64,000 bases of DNA from Actinotignum schaalii FB123-CNA-2. Its GTDB lineage: Bacteria > Actinomycetota > Actinomycetes > Actinomycetales > Actinomycetaceae. The stretch is taken from assembly GCF_000411135.1 (NCBI RefSeq), contig NZ_KE150262.1, positions 176,419 to 240,418 of the forward strand, in the 5' to 3' direction. The notes beneath the pieces are model-generated. The model was not told the origin of the DNA, made no database searches, and saw nothing but the letters and a program-made list of their open reading frames with translations. Shown piece by piece: positions 37,528 to 46,849 of the stretch (position 1 is its first letter; each line of letters starts with the position of its first letter). A program made the translations under genes and the position numbers.

Positions 37528-40155
37528 TTAGGATTCAGTGCTGAGCCGCAGGGCATAGCTACGGCCCAAAGTCCCACCACTGGCCGTGGCATTTTCCTGG
37601 GTATCCACCCGGATGGTATCCCCGTCATGAGCGTCACCGGCGAGGATCATGCGAGCTAGCTGGTCACCGATCTCCCGCTGGATGAGCCGGCGTAGCGGGC
37701 GGGCCCCGTAGGCTGGATCGTATCCGTCCATCGTCAGGTAATCGCGCGCCGCCGGGCTCACATCCAGGTGCATACGCCGCTCACCCAGCCGCTGCTCCAA
37801 CTGCGTGATTTGCAGATCCACAATCTTGCCGATTTCCTCCATGCTCAGCGGATGGAAAACAATCACGTCATCCAAGCGGTTGAGGAACTCCGGCTTGAAG
37901 TGCGCCCGAACCGCAGCCATGACCGTGTCATATTGGGTCGCCGCATCCATGGTGGGATCAGCCAAAGCCTGCGAACCCAAATTCGAGGTCAAGATGAGGA
38001 GGGTATTGCGGAAGTCCACGGTACGGCCCTGGCCGTCCGCGAGGCGCCCGTCGTCCAAAACCTGGAGCAGAATATCGAACACATCCGGGTGGGCCTTTTC
38101 CACTTCATCAAGCAGAATCACCGAGTAAGGCCGCCGCCGCACCGCTTCGGTGAGCTGACCACCTTCCTCATAACCCACGTATCCCGGAGGTGCCCCGACC
38201 AGCCGCGAAACCGAGTGCTTTTCGGCGTACTCCGACATATCGATACGCACCATGGCGCGCTCGTCGTCGAACATAAAGTCCGCCAGCGACTTCGCCAATT
38301 CCGTTTTCCCCACACCTGTAGGCCCGAGGAAGAGGAAGGAACCATCGGGCCGGTTCGGATCCTGCACCCCGGCACGGGAACGGCGCACCGCATCGGAAAC
38401 CGCCCGCACCGCATCCTGCTGGCCAATAAGGCGATGCCCGATCTCCTCCTCCATATGGAGGAGTTTCTCCGTTTCGCCCTGCATGAGTTTACCCACCGGC
38501 ACGCCTGTCCAGGCCGCCACCACTTCGGCGACTTCCTCAGAATCCACCCGTTCGGCAATCATCGGTTCATGATCGCGAGCCTGGCCATCCGCTTCGGCAG
38601 CTTCCGCCGCCGCGATCTGGCGTTCCACATCCGGAATATCGCCATTTTGGAGCCGCCCGGCATCCTCATACCGGCCCTCGCGGACCGCTAACTCAAACTC
38701 GGTGCGCAGCTCATCAAGCTTGACCCGCAAATCACCCACCCGGTTGCGCCCGGCCTTCTCATTTTCCCACCGAGCGGTCAGGGCAGCTAATTCTTCTTTG
38801 CGATCCGCCAATTCCCCGCGGATGGTTTCTAGGCGGTCGGCGGTAGCTGCGTCGTCGTCCTGAGTTTCAGAAAGATAGGACTCCTCCATGGTGAGGCGAT
38901 CCACCTGGCGTTGCAAAACGTCGATTTCCTCCGGGGAGGAATCCAATTCCATGCGCAGGCGGGAAGCTGCTTCGTCAATAAGATCAATGGCCTTATCGGG
39001 AAGCTGACGGCCGGTAATATAGCGATTCGAAAGCTGCGCCGCGGCAACAAGAGCACCGTCCGTAATTGTTACTTTATGGTGTGCCTCGTATTTCGGGGCG
39101 ATACCACGCAAAATTGTGATGGTATCTTCCACCGAGGGCTCGCCCACGAAAATCTGCTGGAAGCGGCGCTCCAAAGCCGGATCCTTCTCAATATTTTCGC
39201 GGTACTCATCCAGGGTGGTAGCACCAATGAGTCGCAATTCCCCGCGCGCGAGCATCGGTTTGAGCATATTTCCGGCATCCATAGCACCTTCGGAACCTCC
39301 ACCGGCCCCCACGATAGTGTGGATCTCATCAATGAAGGTAACGATTTCACCCGCTGCCTCCCGAATCTCATTTAGGACAGCCTTGAAGCGTTCCTCGAAT
39401 TCACCACGGTATTTCGCACCGGCAACCATGGAGGCAACATCCAGCTGAATAAGCCGCTTGCCGCGCAAAGATTCCGGCACATCGCCATTGACCATGCGCT
39501 GCGCCAAACCCTCCACAACAGCGGTTTTCCCAACGCCCGGTTCCCCGATAAGCACCGGATTATTCTTGGTACGCCGAGAAAGGACCTGGATCACGCGGCG
39601 AATTTCGCTATCGCGGCCGATCACCGGATCCATTTTCCCTTCCCGAGCCATCGCGGTGAGATCCTGACCGTATTTCTCCAACGCCTGGAACGTGCCTTCC
39701 GGATCCGCGCTATCCACCTTCGAGGTGCGCACACGCGGCAGGGTAGCCCGCAGCGCCTCATGCGAGGCACCGGCGTTCCGGAGGATCTCCCCCGCCTGGG
39801 ACTGCGAAGCCGCAATCGCCATGAGGAGATGCTCAGTAGAAATATAGGCATCCCCCAAGCTGGTCGCTTCTTTGCCGGCCTCCGAAATCACCCGCGAGAG
39901 CGGGCGCGATGCCCCGGGATTTTGCACCGAATCCCCCGCCGAACGCGGCAGCGAAGCCAGCGCCCCGGATACCCGCTCCGCGATCTCCACGCGATTAGCA
40001 CCCACCGCTTCGAGCAGAGCAAGGGCAATCCCACCTTCCTGGGCGAGCAAAGCGCTCAAGAGATGCACCGGCTCCACCTGGGGATTGCCCGCATCCGTCG
40101 CCGTGCGAATGGCCTGCGCCAAAGCTTCCTGCGACTTCGTTGTTAGTTTATCCAT
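37528..40155 (-). CDS. clpB: ATP-dependent disaggregase ClpB
   Basis: An 875-residue Hsp100 chaperone that rescues aggregated proteins together with DnaK. In order: a Clp N-domain (1-150), AAA-1 with Walker A GEPGVGKT at 204-211 and the pore loop KYRGEFEER, a coiled-coil M domain (about 410-525, including [11 protein letters not shown]), and AAA-2 with GPTGVGKTE near 610 and the pore loop GYVGYEEGG. The length and the long M domain separate it from ClpC/ClpA. A perfect HAIR element lies about 72 bp upstream of the ATG, so it should be repressed by HspR and induced by heat. dnaK and hspR are not in the window. Confidence 0.97.
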   Translation of the reverse strand: MDKLTTKSQEALAQAIRTATDAGNPQVEPVHLLSALLAQEGGIALALLEAVGANRVEIAERVSGALASLPRSAGDSVQNPGASRPLSRVISEAGKEATSLGDAYISTEHLLMAIAASQSQAGEILRNAGASHEALRATLPRVRTSKVDSADPEGTFQALEKYGQDLTAMAREGKMDPVIGRDSEIRRVIQVLSRRTKNNPVLIGEPGVGKTAVVEGLAQRMVNGDVPESLRGKRLIQLDVASMVAGAKYRGEFEERFKAVLNEIREAAGEIVTFIDEIHTIVGAGGGSEGAMDAGNMLKPMLARGELRLIGATTLDEYRENIEKDPALERRFQQIFVGEPSVEDTITILRGIAPKYEAHHKVTITDGALVAAAQLSNRYITGRQLPDKAIDLIDEAASRLRMELDSSPEEIDVLQRQVDRLTMEESYLSETQDDDAATADRLETIRGELADRKEELAALTARWENEKAGRNRVGDLRVKLDELRTEFELAVREGRYEDAGRLQNGDIPDVERQIAAAEAAEADGQARDHEPMIAERVDSEEVAEVVAAWTGVPVGKLMQGETEKLLHMEEEIGHRLIGQQDAVRAVSDAVRRSRAGVQDPNRPDGSFLFLGPTGVGKTELAKSLADFMFDDERAMVRIDMSEYAEKHSVSRLVGAPPGYVGYEEGGQLTEAVRRRPYSVILLDEVEKAHPDVFDILLQVLDDGRLADGQGRTVDFRNTLLILTSNLGSQALADPTMDAATQYDTVMAAVRAHFKPEFLNRLDDVIVFHPLSMEEIGKIVDLQITQLEQRLGERRMHLDVSPAARDYLTMDGYDPAYGARPLRRLIQREIGDQLARMILAGDAHDGDTIRVDTQENATASGGTLGRSYALRLSTES

Positions 40156-40226
40156 GACAACTCCTTACATCGGCGGCGGCTACCTGTTCACCACTTCGCC
40201 GATCCACTCATAGCAACGCAAGCTTT

Positions 40227-40247
40227 CTTGAGTCTATTCCACTCAAG
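40227..40247. promoter_or_regulatory. HAIR operator (HspR-binding inverted repeat) upstream of clpB
   Basis: The sequence CTTGAGT-N7-ACTCAAG matches the HAIR consensus exactly. It lies between clpB and the divergent nei gene, 72-92 bp upstream of the clpB ATG, which suits HspR repression of clpB. An effect on nei is possible but unproven. Confidence 0.92.
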
Positions 40248-40351
40248 TTAGAAGATGTGCTAATTGCGTTGTTCTCCTTACTCCTGCAAGCGACGCACCC
40301 AAACCCGCCCGCCTATACTGGATGAATTGCATACCGAATGGAGGAGGAGCG

Positions 40352-41371
40352 GTGCCGGAAGGTCACGCTATTCATCGTCACGGACGTATTCTCACGGCGC
40401 TTTTTGGCGGGGACGCCGTGGCCGCCAGTTCCCCGCAGGGGCGTTTCGCTGAAGGTGCGGCCCTGCTGGACGGATTGCGTGCCGGGCAGGCTCATGCCTG
40501 GGGCAAGCACCTTTTCTGGCCTTTTCTTCCCGCTTCTGAACAGGCCGCCGCGGCGGGTGGTATTCCTGCCGTTGAGCTTGGCGACCCGCAGGCCACCTGG
40601 CTCCATATTCATTTGGGCCTTTACGGAAAATGGGCTTTTGCGGGGCCGGGGGTGGCCGGTTTGCACGGTGCCGGGATTCGGGTGAGCCCCACCGAAGATT
40701 CGGGCATGCGTAAAACCATCGACGGCGGGCAAGATGGCACCACGCGCCTGGTAGAGGTGCCGACGGGTGGTCGCGATGGTCTACCGGAAGACAATATTCA
40801 AGTCCTGGGAGAATTGGCGACGACGCCGACAACTCGCTTGCGCCTCGCCGGGCCGGAGGCGGTTGCCCAGCTCACCGGCCCTGCCCGCTGTGAGATTCTC
40901 AGCGGGGAGGAAGTCCTGGGGGTGATTGCGCGGCTCGGCCCCGATCCTATTCGCAATGAGGAGGGCGACCGGCAGCGGTTCGTGGCCGGGGCGCGCCGCC
41001 GGAAAATCCCGGCCGGCCAGGTGGTGATGGACCAGGCTGTTGTGGCGGGCCCGGGCAATATTTATCGGGCTGATTGTTTGTGGCGCACCGGGATTTCCCC
41101 GCTGCGGCCGGCCAATAAAGTTTCCGAATCCCGGTATCGCGAGCTGTGGGATGACCTGGTGCTGTGCATGGGCCGCGATGTGGATTCCGGGATTATTGTG
41201 ACGATCCCGCCCGAATTCCAGCCCGACCCGATTCCCGAAGGGGATCCGGAGCTCTCACGTTTCGCGGTGTATCACCGCACCGGCCGCCCGTGCGTGCGCT
41301 GCGGCGCAATTATCCGGGAGGAACTCATGGCGGGGCGGCGCCTCTTCTGGTGCCCGGGCTGCCAACGTTAG
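40352..41371 (+). CDS. nei: Fpg/Nei-family DNA glycosylase (endonuclease VIII type)
   Basis: A base-excision repair enzyme. GTG 40352 (behind GGAGGAG) yields VPEGHAIHRH, which places the catalytic Pro2-Glu3 at the mature N-terminus as required. The helix-two-turn-helix region is seen in VMDQAVVAGPGNIYRAD, and the C-terminal zinc finger in CVRCGAI and CPGCQR. PEGH points to a Nei-like rather than Fpg (PELPE) protein. It diverges from clpB. Its 3' end overlaps the convergent eccC gene by 47 bp. Confidence 0.92.
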   Translation: MPEGHAIHRHGRILTALFGGDAVAASSPQGRFAEGAALLDGLRAGQAHAWGKHLFWPFLPASEQAAAAGGIPAVELGDPQATWLHIHLGLYGKWAFAGPGVAGLHGAGIRVSPTEDSGMRKTIDGGQDGTTRLVEVPTGGRDGLPEDNIQVLGELATTPTTRLRLAGPEAVAQLTGPARCEILSGEEVLGVIARLGPDPIRNEEGDRQRFVAGARRRKIPAGQVVMDQAVVAGPGNIYRADCLWRTGISPLRPANKVSESRYRELWDDLVLCMGRDVDSGIIVTIPPEFQPDPIPEGDPELSRFAVYHRTGRPCVRCGAIIREELMAGRRLFWCPGCQR

Positions 41372-44300
41372 CCCGCGGGTTTTTCGGTGCAGGCGGGGTC
41401 CACGCAATCTGTACGGTATCTACTGCCGAGCCGATTACGAGCTGGGCTCGGCCCGGAATATCACGGCGGGAACTCACACCGCGATAACGAAAATCTCCGG
41501 AAAGCAGGAAGACCGCCGGGGAGGTGGCCAGGAGCCGCCGCCACAGCGGGAGATGGCTGAGGTGCGCCGGTTCCGCGGTGACCAGGATAAGGTGCCACCC
41601 GAGTTCCGCAGCATCCACGAATACCTCGGCGAGGGGTGCGAGCGGAAAACTTTGCGGATCGAGGAGTTCCGCATCATCCACCATGACAATAATCGGCGCG
41701 GGTGACGGGGATAGCGGCGGGGCGGGCTCGGTGCGGCCGGTTGTATCTGGAGTATGGGCACGGTCCGCCGTGCTGTGCGCTTGGGTGCGACGAGCGGCGA
41801 GCACCTGGGCGAGGGCTTCCATATCCGCCCGGGCCTGCGCGGCACTGCGGTAACTTCCCGCGATGAGTTCAGGCGGGAGGCACGTGCGCAAGTGGCCATG
41901 CGGGTCGATAAGGAAAAGCCGCGGGAGCGGGGATACGTGCGCGAATTGCCGGGCGAGGAGGCGCAGCACCGCGGTTTTTCCCGAACCTGCCTCACCAATA
42001 ATAAGAGCGTGCCCGGTAGCGGCAAGATCGAGGAGGGCCGGCCCGCGATGCCGGGCGCTCAATCCCAGCTGCAGCGACTGTAGCGAAGGCTTGTGGCGAG
42101 AACCTCCCGCGAGTAATTCCTGGTAGGTGAAGTTGGCGGGTAGTTCCCACAATTGGGGTGCGGGCGGCCCGGACCAAGCCGCGCGGATCTCGGCGAGGAG
42201 ATCGCCCCTGCCGAGGCCGGGTGAGTCCGGGGGCGGCTGGGTGGTGGCGAGCAAAAAATGTTCCCCGGCGGGAGTTATCCCCCGGCCCGGGCAACCCACC
42301 GGCACGGTGGCGGCCCGCCGGTGCGGGGCATGGGAGTCATAGGGATCAGCCAGGCGCAGCTCCAGCCGGGTAGTGAAGAAATCGCGCAGGTGCGCGGGGA
42401 TCTCGGTGGGGCGAGCTGCCGTGGTAATAACGTGGATTCGGCTGGCCGGGCCGCGCTCGATGAGTTCGGTTAAGGCCTCGTCCACCTCAGGGCGTGCCCG
42501 TAGCGCCGACCAACCGCGCAGGAAAATAAATATTTCTCCGAAATGATCGGAGCTGGCTGACTCCCCGCTGCGCGCGGCTTCGCGAGCGCGAAGTACGTTC
42601 CTCAGCTCGACCAATCCGGCGCGCATTCGCTCCGGCTCGGAATGATCTACCCGGAAACATATATGCGGCACATTAATAAGCGCGGTAAGTTCCGCCCCCG
42701 AAGCATCGCACAGGGCGTAGTGCGCTTCGGCCGGGGTAAATCCCAGCGCGATGGCCCCGGCAATGGTCCGCAGCGCTTCATCACATCCTGCTCCCGGTGC
42801 ACCGAGCACCAAAAGATGAGAATCCGCGAGATCAATATGGAGCGCTTCGCGGCGTTGGAGCAGCGGAAGATCGCGTTCGCCGAGCGTGAGCCGGAGCGGG
42901 GCGGCGCGCTGGCTCGGCGCATATATCCCAAACCGGGCTGAGGTACGCACCGCGATGAGCTCGGTGAGGTGACGCGGGCGAGTCAGCGGCTCCAACCAAA
43001 TCGGGTGGGCCCGCGGCCCGATCCCCCGCAGGGGTTCGAGTGCCGCGGCGAGTGCGGATGGTCCGTTCTGAACAGCGCCCAGCCCGGGAACGGCATTAAT
43101 GGGAGGAGTGGCTGGCGGCCCGGAGCTGCGTCGTCGTACCGCGGGAACCTGAGCCGGGCGGGCCGCGAGCGGCGCAGAAACATAAAACCCGGTGAAGCGA
43201 TGCGGCGCGCCGCCGCAGGCAAGGAAACCGCAACCGGGCTGGGGCGGGAGGTGTGCGGCATCCGGGGTGCCGATCACCGCGCGGGATTCGTACTCGGAAA
43301 AAGTGCGCAGCGCGATCCGGTAGGACAGGTGCGAATCCAGGCCGCGCAACCGGCCTTCGTCCAGGCGCTGGGTGGCGAGCAGCAGGTGGATGCCGAGCGA
43401 GCGGCCCAGGCGCCCAATAGCCACGATGGTGTCGATGAGATCGGGGTGGTCGCTGAGGAGCTCGGCGAATTCGTCAATAATAATAAGGAGTGGCGCAAGA
43501 CGCGGGCCGCTGTGGGCACCGCGAGCACGCGCCGCCTCGTATTCTCCCAGGTGGGAGTGCTCGCCATGCTCAGCAAGCAGGTGTTGGCGGCGATTCATTT
43601 CCCCGCGCAGAGTTTCCTCCATGCGCTCGCTCAGGGAGCTATCGCGTTCCAGGTTGGTGACCAGGGCCGCGGTGTGGGGCAGCTCGGCAAAAGGATGGAA
43701 ACTCGCCCCGCCCTTGTAATCGATGAGGACCAGATTGAGCTGTTCGGGTGAATGGGTGAGGCAAAGCCCGAGGAGGAGCGTACGCAACAACTCCGACTTC
43801 CCGGAGCCGGTTGCGCCCACGAGCAGACCGTGCGGGCCCATCCCACCGGCCGCGGCCTCGTTGAGATCGAGCCACACCGGGGCGCCCGGCGGATCGAGCC
43901 CGAGCGGCACGCGCAGCGGGGAGTCCGTGCGGTGAGTTGGCGAAGGCGGCGTGAGGGATGGCAATCCGAGCAGCTTCGCAAAACCCTGCGCGCTAGTGGA
44001 ATCCCGCATTGCCGTGCCACGAGCCCGATAGAGCGCCCGGGCACAGTAGGCAGCTCCGTCCAGGTCGAGCAGATCGGGAATGCCCCGGTGCACCCCGGTG
44101 CTATCGGCGAGGCTGAGATGTGCTGGCTGGGCGCCGGCCGGATAATCCACAAGCACAACGAGACTGCCGGGTTCGGGGAGCGTGCCCGGCTCGCGCTGCA
44201 CCGGCCAATCGCGTGCGAGCGCGCGGGGTTGATCAGGCAGGCCAGCTTCTTCCGGATGCGATTTTTCGCGCTCTGATTTTTCCCGGAAATGCAAAGTGAA

Positions 44301-45101
44301 GTGGGAAGAGGAACCTGGGCAATCAGGCTCCCCGAAATGACCCTTAATAATAAGGTATATGACCTTTCCAAGCCCCGGCTCCGAGACGGCGTACGGGGGC
44401 AGCCAACTGAGCCAAGCCGCCTCGGCCGCGGGCACATGATCGCCCGGGGTAATAGCGAGATCACCAGGCGTAATGCTCGCCGCGAGCTGGCAGAGGAGGG
44501 CCCGCGCCCAGGCCCAGGCCGCATCCCCCTCCACCGTCACGGTGGAATACGCGGGCAGGTCGAGGAGGGCAGGGCCGGGGATCTGGCGCTGCACCTCCGT
44601 GGCACAGCGGTCCCGCGCCCGGCGGGCGGCGGCGTCGCGCTCCCCGGGTGGATCCTCCGCAAGCTTGACGGTATACGGCGGCGCGAGCAGCGCCTGCCCC
44701 ACCCGGATCGGTCCCGGTGGCGCTGGCTTGCTGCGGCCCAGGCGCAGCGGGAGCACGAGCGGGGCCGGATAGCGTTGCGTTTCCTCGCGAACGCAAGCCT
44801 CCAGTATGCGCTCGGCTTCGGCTTCGCACCTGGCCAGGGCGGCAAGGTAGTCCCGCCGCGCGCCTTCGCGTTCCCCGGCGTTACGCCGCAGCCCCAGGCC
44901 CACGTTGAGCAGCGCGAGCGCGAGCATGAGAACCCCGAGCGTTCCCATGAGGAGAAGCAGGTGGGGAGAGCGCCGGGTAGTGGACGTGAGAATCACGAGC
45001 ATCACCACGGATAGCAGCGCGGGGAGGAACATGACGGCATTCATTTTCTGCCCGCTGCCGTGATAACACGCGGGTGGCGCGGGAATACACAGGGCCTCCA
45101 T
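41325..45101 (-). CDS. eccC: Type VII secretion ATPase EccC (FtsK/SpoIIIE family)
   Basis: A 1258-residue motor with two N-terminal membrane segments (about residues 22-39 and 46-69) and three FtsK-type ATPase modules. Module 1 has Walker A GATGSGKS (429-436) and Walker B LLIIIDEF (538-545). Module 2 has a degenerate P-loop, GAPGAGCDE (about 767-775), without the Lys. Module 3 has GEAGSGKT (1036-1043) with IIVMVDDAELL. ATG 45101 is chosen for its AAAGGAGG site; the open frame upstream of it covers the divergent promoter region. It recognises WXG100 substrates and drives export together with EccB and EccD. Its C-terminal codons overlap nei. Confidence 0.93.
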   Translation of the reverse strand: MEALCIPAPPACYHGSGQKMNAVMFLPALLSVVMLVILTSTTRRSPHLLLLMGTLGVLMLALALLNVGLGLRRNAGEREGARRDYLAALARCEAEAERILEACVREETQRYPAPLVLPLRLGRSKPAPPGPIRVGQALLAPPYTVKLAEDPPGERDAAARRARDRCATEVQRQIPGPALLDLPAYSTVTVEGDAAWAWARALLCQLAASITPGDLAITPGDHVPAAEAAWLSWLPPYAVSEPGLGKVIYLIIKGHFGEPDCPGSSSHFTLHFREKSEREKSHPEEAGLPDQPRALARDWPVQREPGTLPEPGSLVVLVDYPAGAQPAHLSLADSTGVHRGIPDLLDLDGAAYCARALYRARGTAMRDSTSAQGFAKLLGLPSLTPPSPTHRTDSPLRVPLGLDPPGAPVWLDLNEAAAGGMGPHGLLVGATGSGKSELLRTLLLGLCLTHSPEQLNLVLIDYKGGASFHPFAELPHTAALVTNLERDSSLSERMEETLRGEMNRRQHLLAEHGEHSHLGEYEAARARGAHSGPRLAPLLIIIDEFAELLSDHPDLIDTIVAIGRLGRSLGIHLLLATQRLDEGRLRGLDSHLSYRIALRTFSEYESRAVIGTPDAAHLPPQPGCGFLACGGAPHRFTGFYVSAPLAARPAQVPAVRRRSSGPPATPPINAVPGLGAVQNGPSALAAALEPLRGIGPRAHPIWLEPLTRPRHLTELIAVRTSARFGIYAPSQRAAPLRLTLGERDLPLLQRREALHIDLADSHLLVLGAPGAGCDEALRTIAGAIALGFTPAEAHYALCDASGAELTALINVPHICFRVDHSEPERMRAGLVELRNVLRAREAARSGESASSDHFGEIFIFLRGWSALRARPEVDEALTELIERGPASRIHVITTAARPTEIPAHLRDFFTTRLELRLADPYDSHAPHRRAATVPVGCPGRGITPAGEHFLLATTQPPPDSPGLGRGDLLAEIRAAWSGPPAPQLWELPANFTYQELLAGGSRHKPSLQSLQLGLSARHRGPALLDLAATGHALIIGEAGSGKTAVLRLLARQFAHVSPLPRLFLIDPHGHLRTCLPPELIAGSYRSAAQARADMEALAQVLAARRTQAHSTADRAHTPDTTGRTEPAPPLSPSPAPIIVMVDDAELLDPQSFPLAPLAEVFVDAAELGWHLILVTAEPAHLSHLPLWRRLLATSPAVFLLSGDFRYRGVSSRRDIPGRAQLVIGSAVDTVQIAWTPPAPKNPRANVGSPGTRRGAAPP

Positions 45102-45409
45102 GGATTCCTCCTTTCGCGAGCGCGCTCTCCTTCCGGCACACCCTAGCGGGGCTATGGATTCTTGGCGAGGTGCTATCCACAGCTTCGGTACGACGACGCA
45201 TTTCTCTCGCAACGGGCCAGCTGGGCTTGTGGATAACTCTCTGGCCTGTGGATGAGCTCTGGTCAGGTTGTGGCCTTCTTGATACCGTGCCCTCACCCCG
45301 CGCACCTGCGGCCGTGCGAGCAGGCTTCCGGGTGCCGAGGGCGAGGGTGCGAGGTGGCGAGAACGCAGGCGAATAGCCGGGGTCAGTAACAGCGCAGAAA
45401 GGAGGGCAG
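45102..45409. promoter_or_regulatory. Divergent promoter region of eccC and eccD-eccB, with DnaA-box-like sites
   Basis: About 308 bp between the two divergent type VII transcripts. It holds an exact TTATCCACA (inverted, 45228-45236) and two near matches, CTATCCACA (45173-45181) and TCATCCACA (inverted, 45247-45255). It also holds an inverted copy of the GTCGTCGTACC word (45187-45197). No convincing -10/-35 pair could be fixed by eye. Confidence 0.5.
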
Positions 45410-46849
45410 ATGGCCGGAGAGCTCGAAGGAATACGCGGCGCGCGACCGGTGGATATTGCGATTCCGGTCTGCGTGCATTGCGCGGGCCGGCGCGGCGAAT
45501 TCGAGCTGGCCAGTTCGCTCTCATTAACCGCGCTCATTCCCGAGGTGCTGCGCCTCCTCGCCCCGGATTTCGCGGCTCCCAGCTGGACGGTTCGTACCGC
45601 CACCGGGAGACGCCTGGATCCGAGCCTGCCGGCGGCCGACCAGCTCTCCCCCGGAATCTGCCTTTTTATTGACGGACCCGCGCCGCCCACGCCCCCGCGC
45701 AGCGACCCGATTCTCAGCTGTATCAGCCATTCCACCCTGACCGAGCGCGGCGAACTTGCTCCGGCTACGATCCGTATCTGCGCTACCGGAACAGCTGCGG
45801 TAGCAGGACTGGGCCTGGCCGGATGTAGCGCCCTGGCTCCGCTTCCCCACGCGCTCGCACTTCCCGTCCTAGCCAGCCTTGCGCTCGTTTTTCTCGGTCT
45901 TGCCCGCATGAATTGGACGCATGCTCGCAGGCGGGAAGGCCCGAGCGCGAGCGCACGGGCACAGCTGGTGGTGGTAGCACCGCTTGCGGCCAGTGGCTGG
46001 GCGGGAGCCGCCTGCGGGTGGCGGGCTGCCCCGCTGGTATTACCAGAGGCGGAAACTGGCGTGGGACTACGCGGGATAGCAGCTGGAATTGTTCTTCTCC
46101 TCATCGCGCTGCTCGCCCGGGTGGTAGTCCCCGTGCCGGGTAGCCGCAGTATGCTGCTGCCCTGGGCACTTGCTTTGCTGGCTTGGGGTGGCAGCGCCCT
46201 GCTCGACGCCCGGCTTGCCGAACCGGCCGCCCTCGTGATCGTGGTGGCCCTGGTCTGCACGGCCCGCCTGATTGCGCCGCTTGTCTTGCGGTTGAGCGCG
46301 CCCCCGCCGGAAATACCCGCCACCGGTATAGCGGAATCACCCGCGGAGCACAGTACGGAAAACTGGGCCCGCATCCTCGCCCTGCGCGCCCTGGGCTGCG
46401 AAGCCGGCGCCGTCTTCGTGATCGCCGCGCTGCTACCGCTGGCCTACCGCCCGGATATTCTCAGCGCGGCCACCTGTTGCACGGCAGTAACTGTGCTCGG
46501 GCTGCGTGCCCTAAGTATGCGCGCCGACGCCGCGTTTGTACTTCGGCTTGTCTTCTTCCTTCTTCTTTTTATGGAGCTCTGCGTGTTGGCCATGCGGAAT
46601 CCGGCAACGTACGCAGCACCGGGTCTTCTTGCGTGCCTGGTAGCTCCAGCGCTGGTGAGTATTCCCGCTCTTTTCCTCGGGTATGGGAGCCACCGGGAAG
46701 CCTCGGAGACCCTGGAGTCTACCGAGGATCGGGGCCGCGGCGAGCGTTCCGAGGCTCAGCTTCTTCTCACCCGGCGAGTGGAGATCGCTGAGCAGGCTCT
46801 CACCGCGCTGCTCGGAGTCGGGATAGTTATTGCGGTCAGCCCATGGTAA
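45410..46849 (+). CDS. eccD: Type VII secretion integral membrane protein EccD
   Basis: A cytoplasmic ubiquitin-like (YukD-type) domain occupies residues about 14-92 (DIAIPVCVHC through GICLFIDG). It is followed by ten to eleven hydrophobic segments up to residue 475, with one charged loop near 310-330 and another near 430-450. That is the EccD layout, the membrane channel scaffold of the ESX system. ATG 45410 sits behind AAAGGAGG. The last codons overlap the eccB start, so the two are coupled. Confidence 0.87.
   Translation: MAGELEGIRGARPVDIAIPVCVHCAGRRGEFELASSLSLTALIPEVLRLLAPDFAAPSWTVRTATGRRLDPSLPAADQLSPGICLFIDGPAPPTPPRSDPILSCISHSTLTERGELAPATIRICATGTAAVAGLGLAGCSALAPLPHALALPVLASLALVFLGLARMNWTHARRREGPSASARAQLVVVAPLAASGWAGAACGWRAAPLVLPEAETGVGLRGIAAGIVLLLIALLARVVVPVPGSRSMLLPWALALLAWGGSALLDARLAEPAALVIVVALVCTARLIAPLVLRLSAPPPEIPATGIAESPAEHSTENWARILALRALGCEAGAVFVIAALLPLAYRPDILSAATCCTAVTVLGLRALSMRADAAFVLRLVFFLLLFMELCVLAMRNPATYAAPGLLACLVAPALVSIPALFLGYGSHREASETLESTEDRGRGERSEAQLLLTRRVEIAEQALTALLGVGIVIAVSPW

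Noticed and set aside
45102-45524. A 141-residue N-terminal extension of EccC
   Set aside because: It would cover the divergent promoter and the eccD start and is of low-complexity Arg/Pro composition. The ATG at 45101 has a strong ribosome site.
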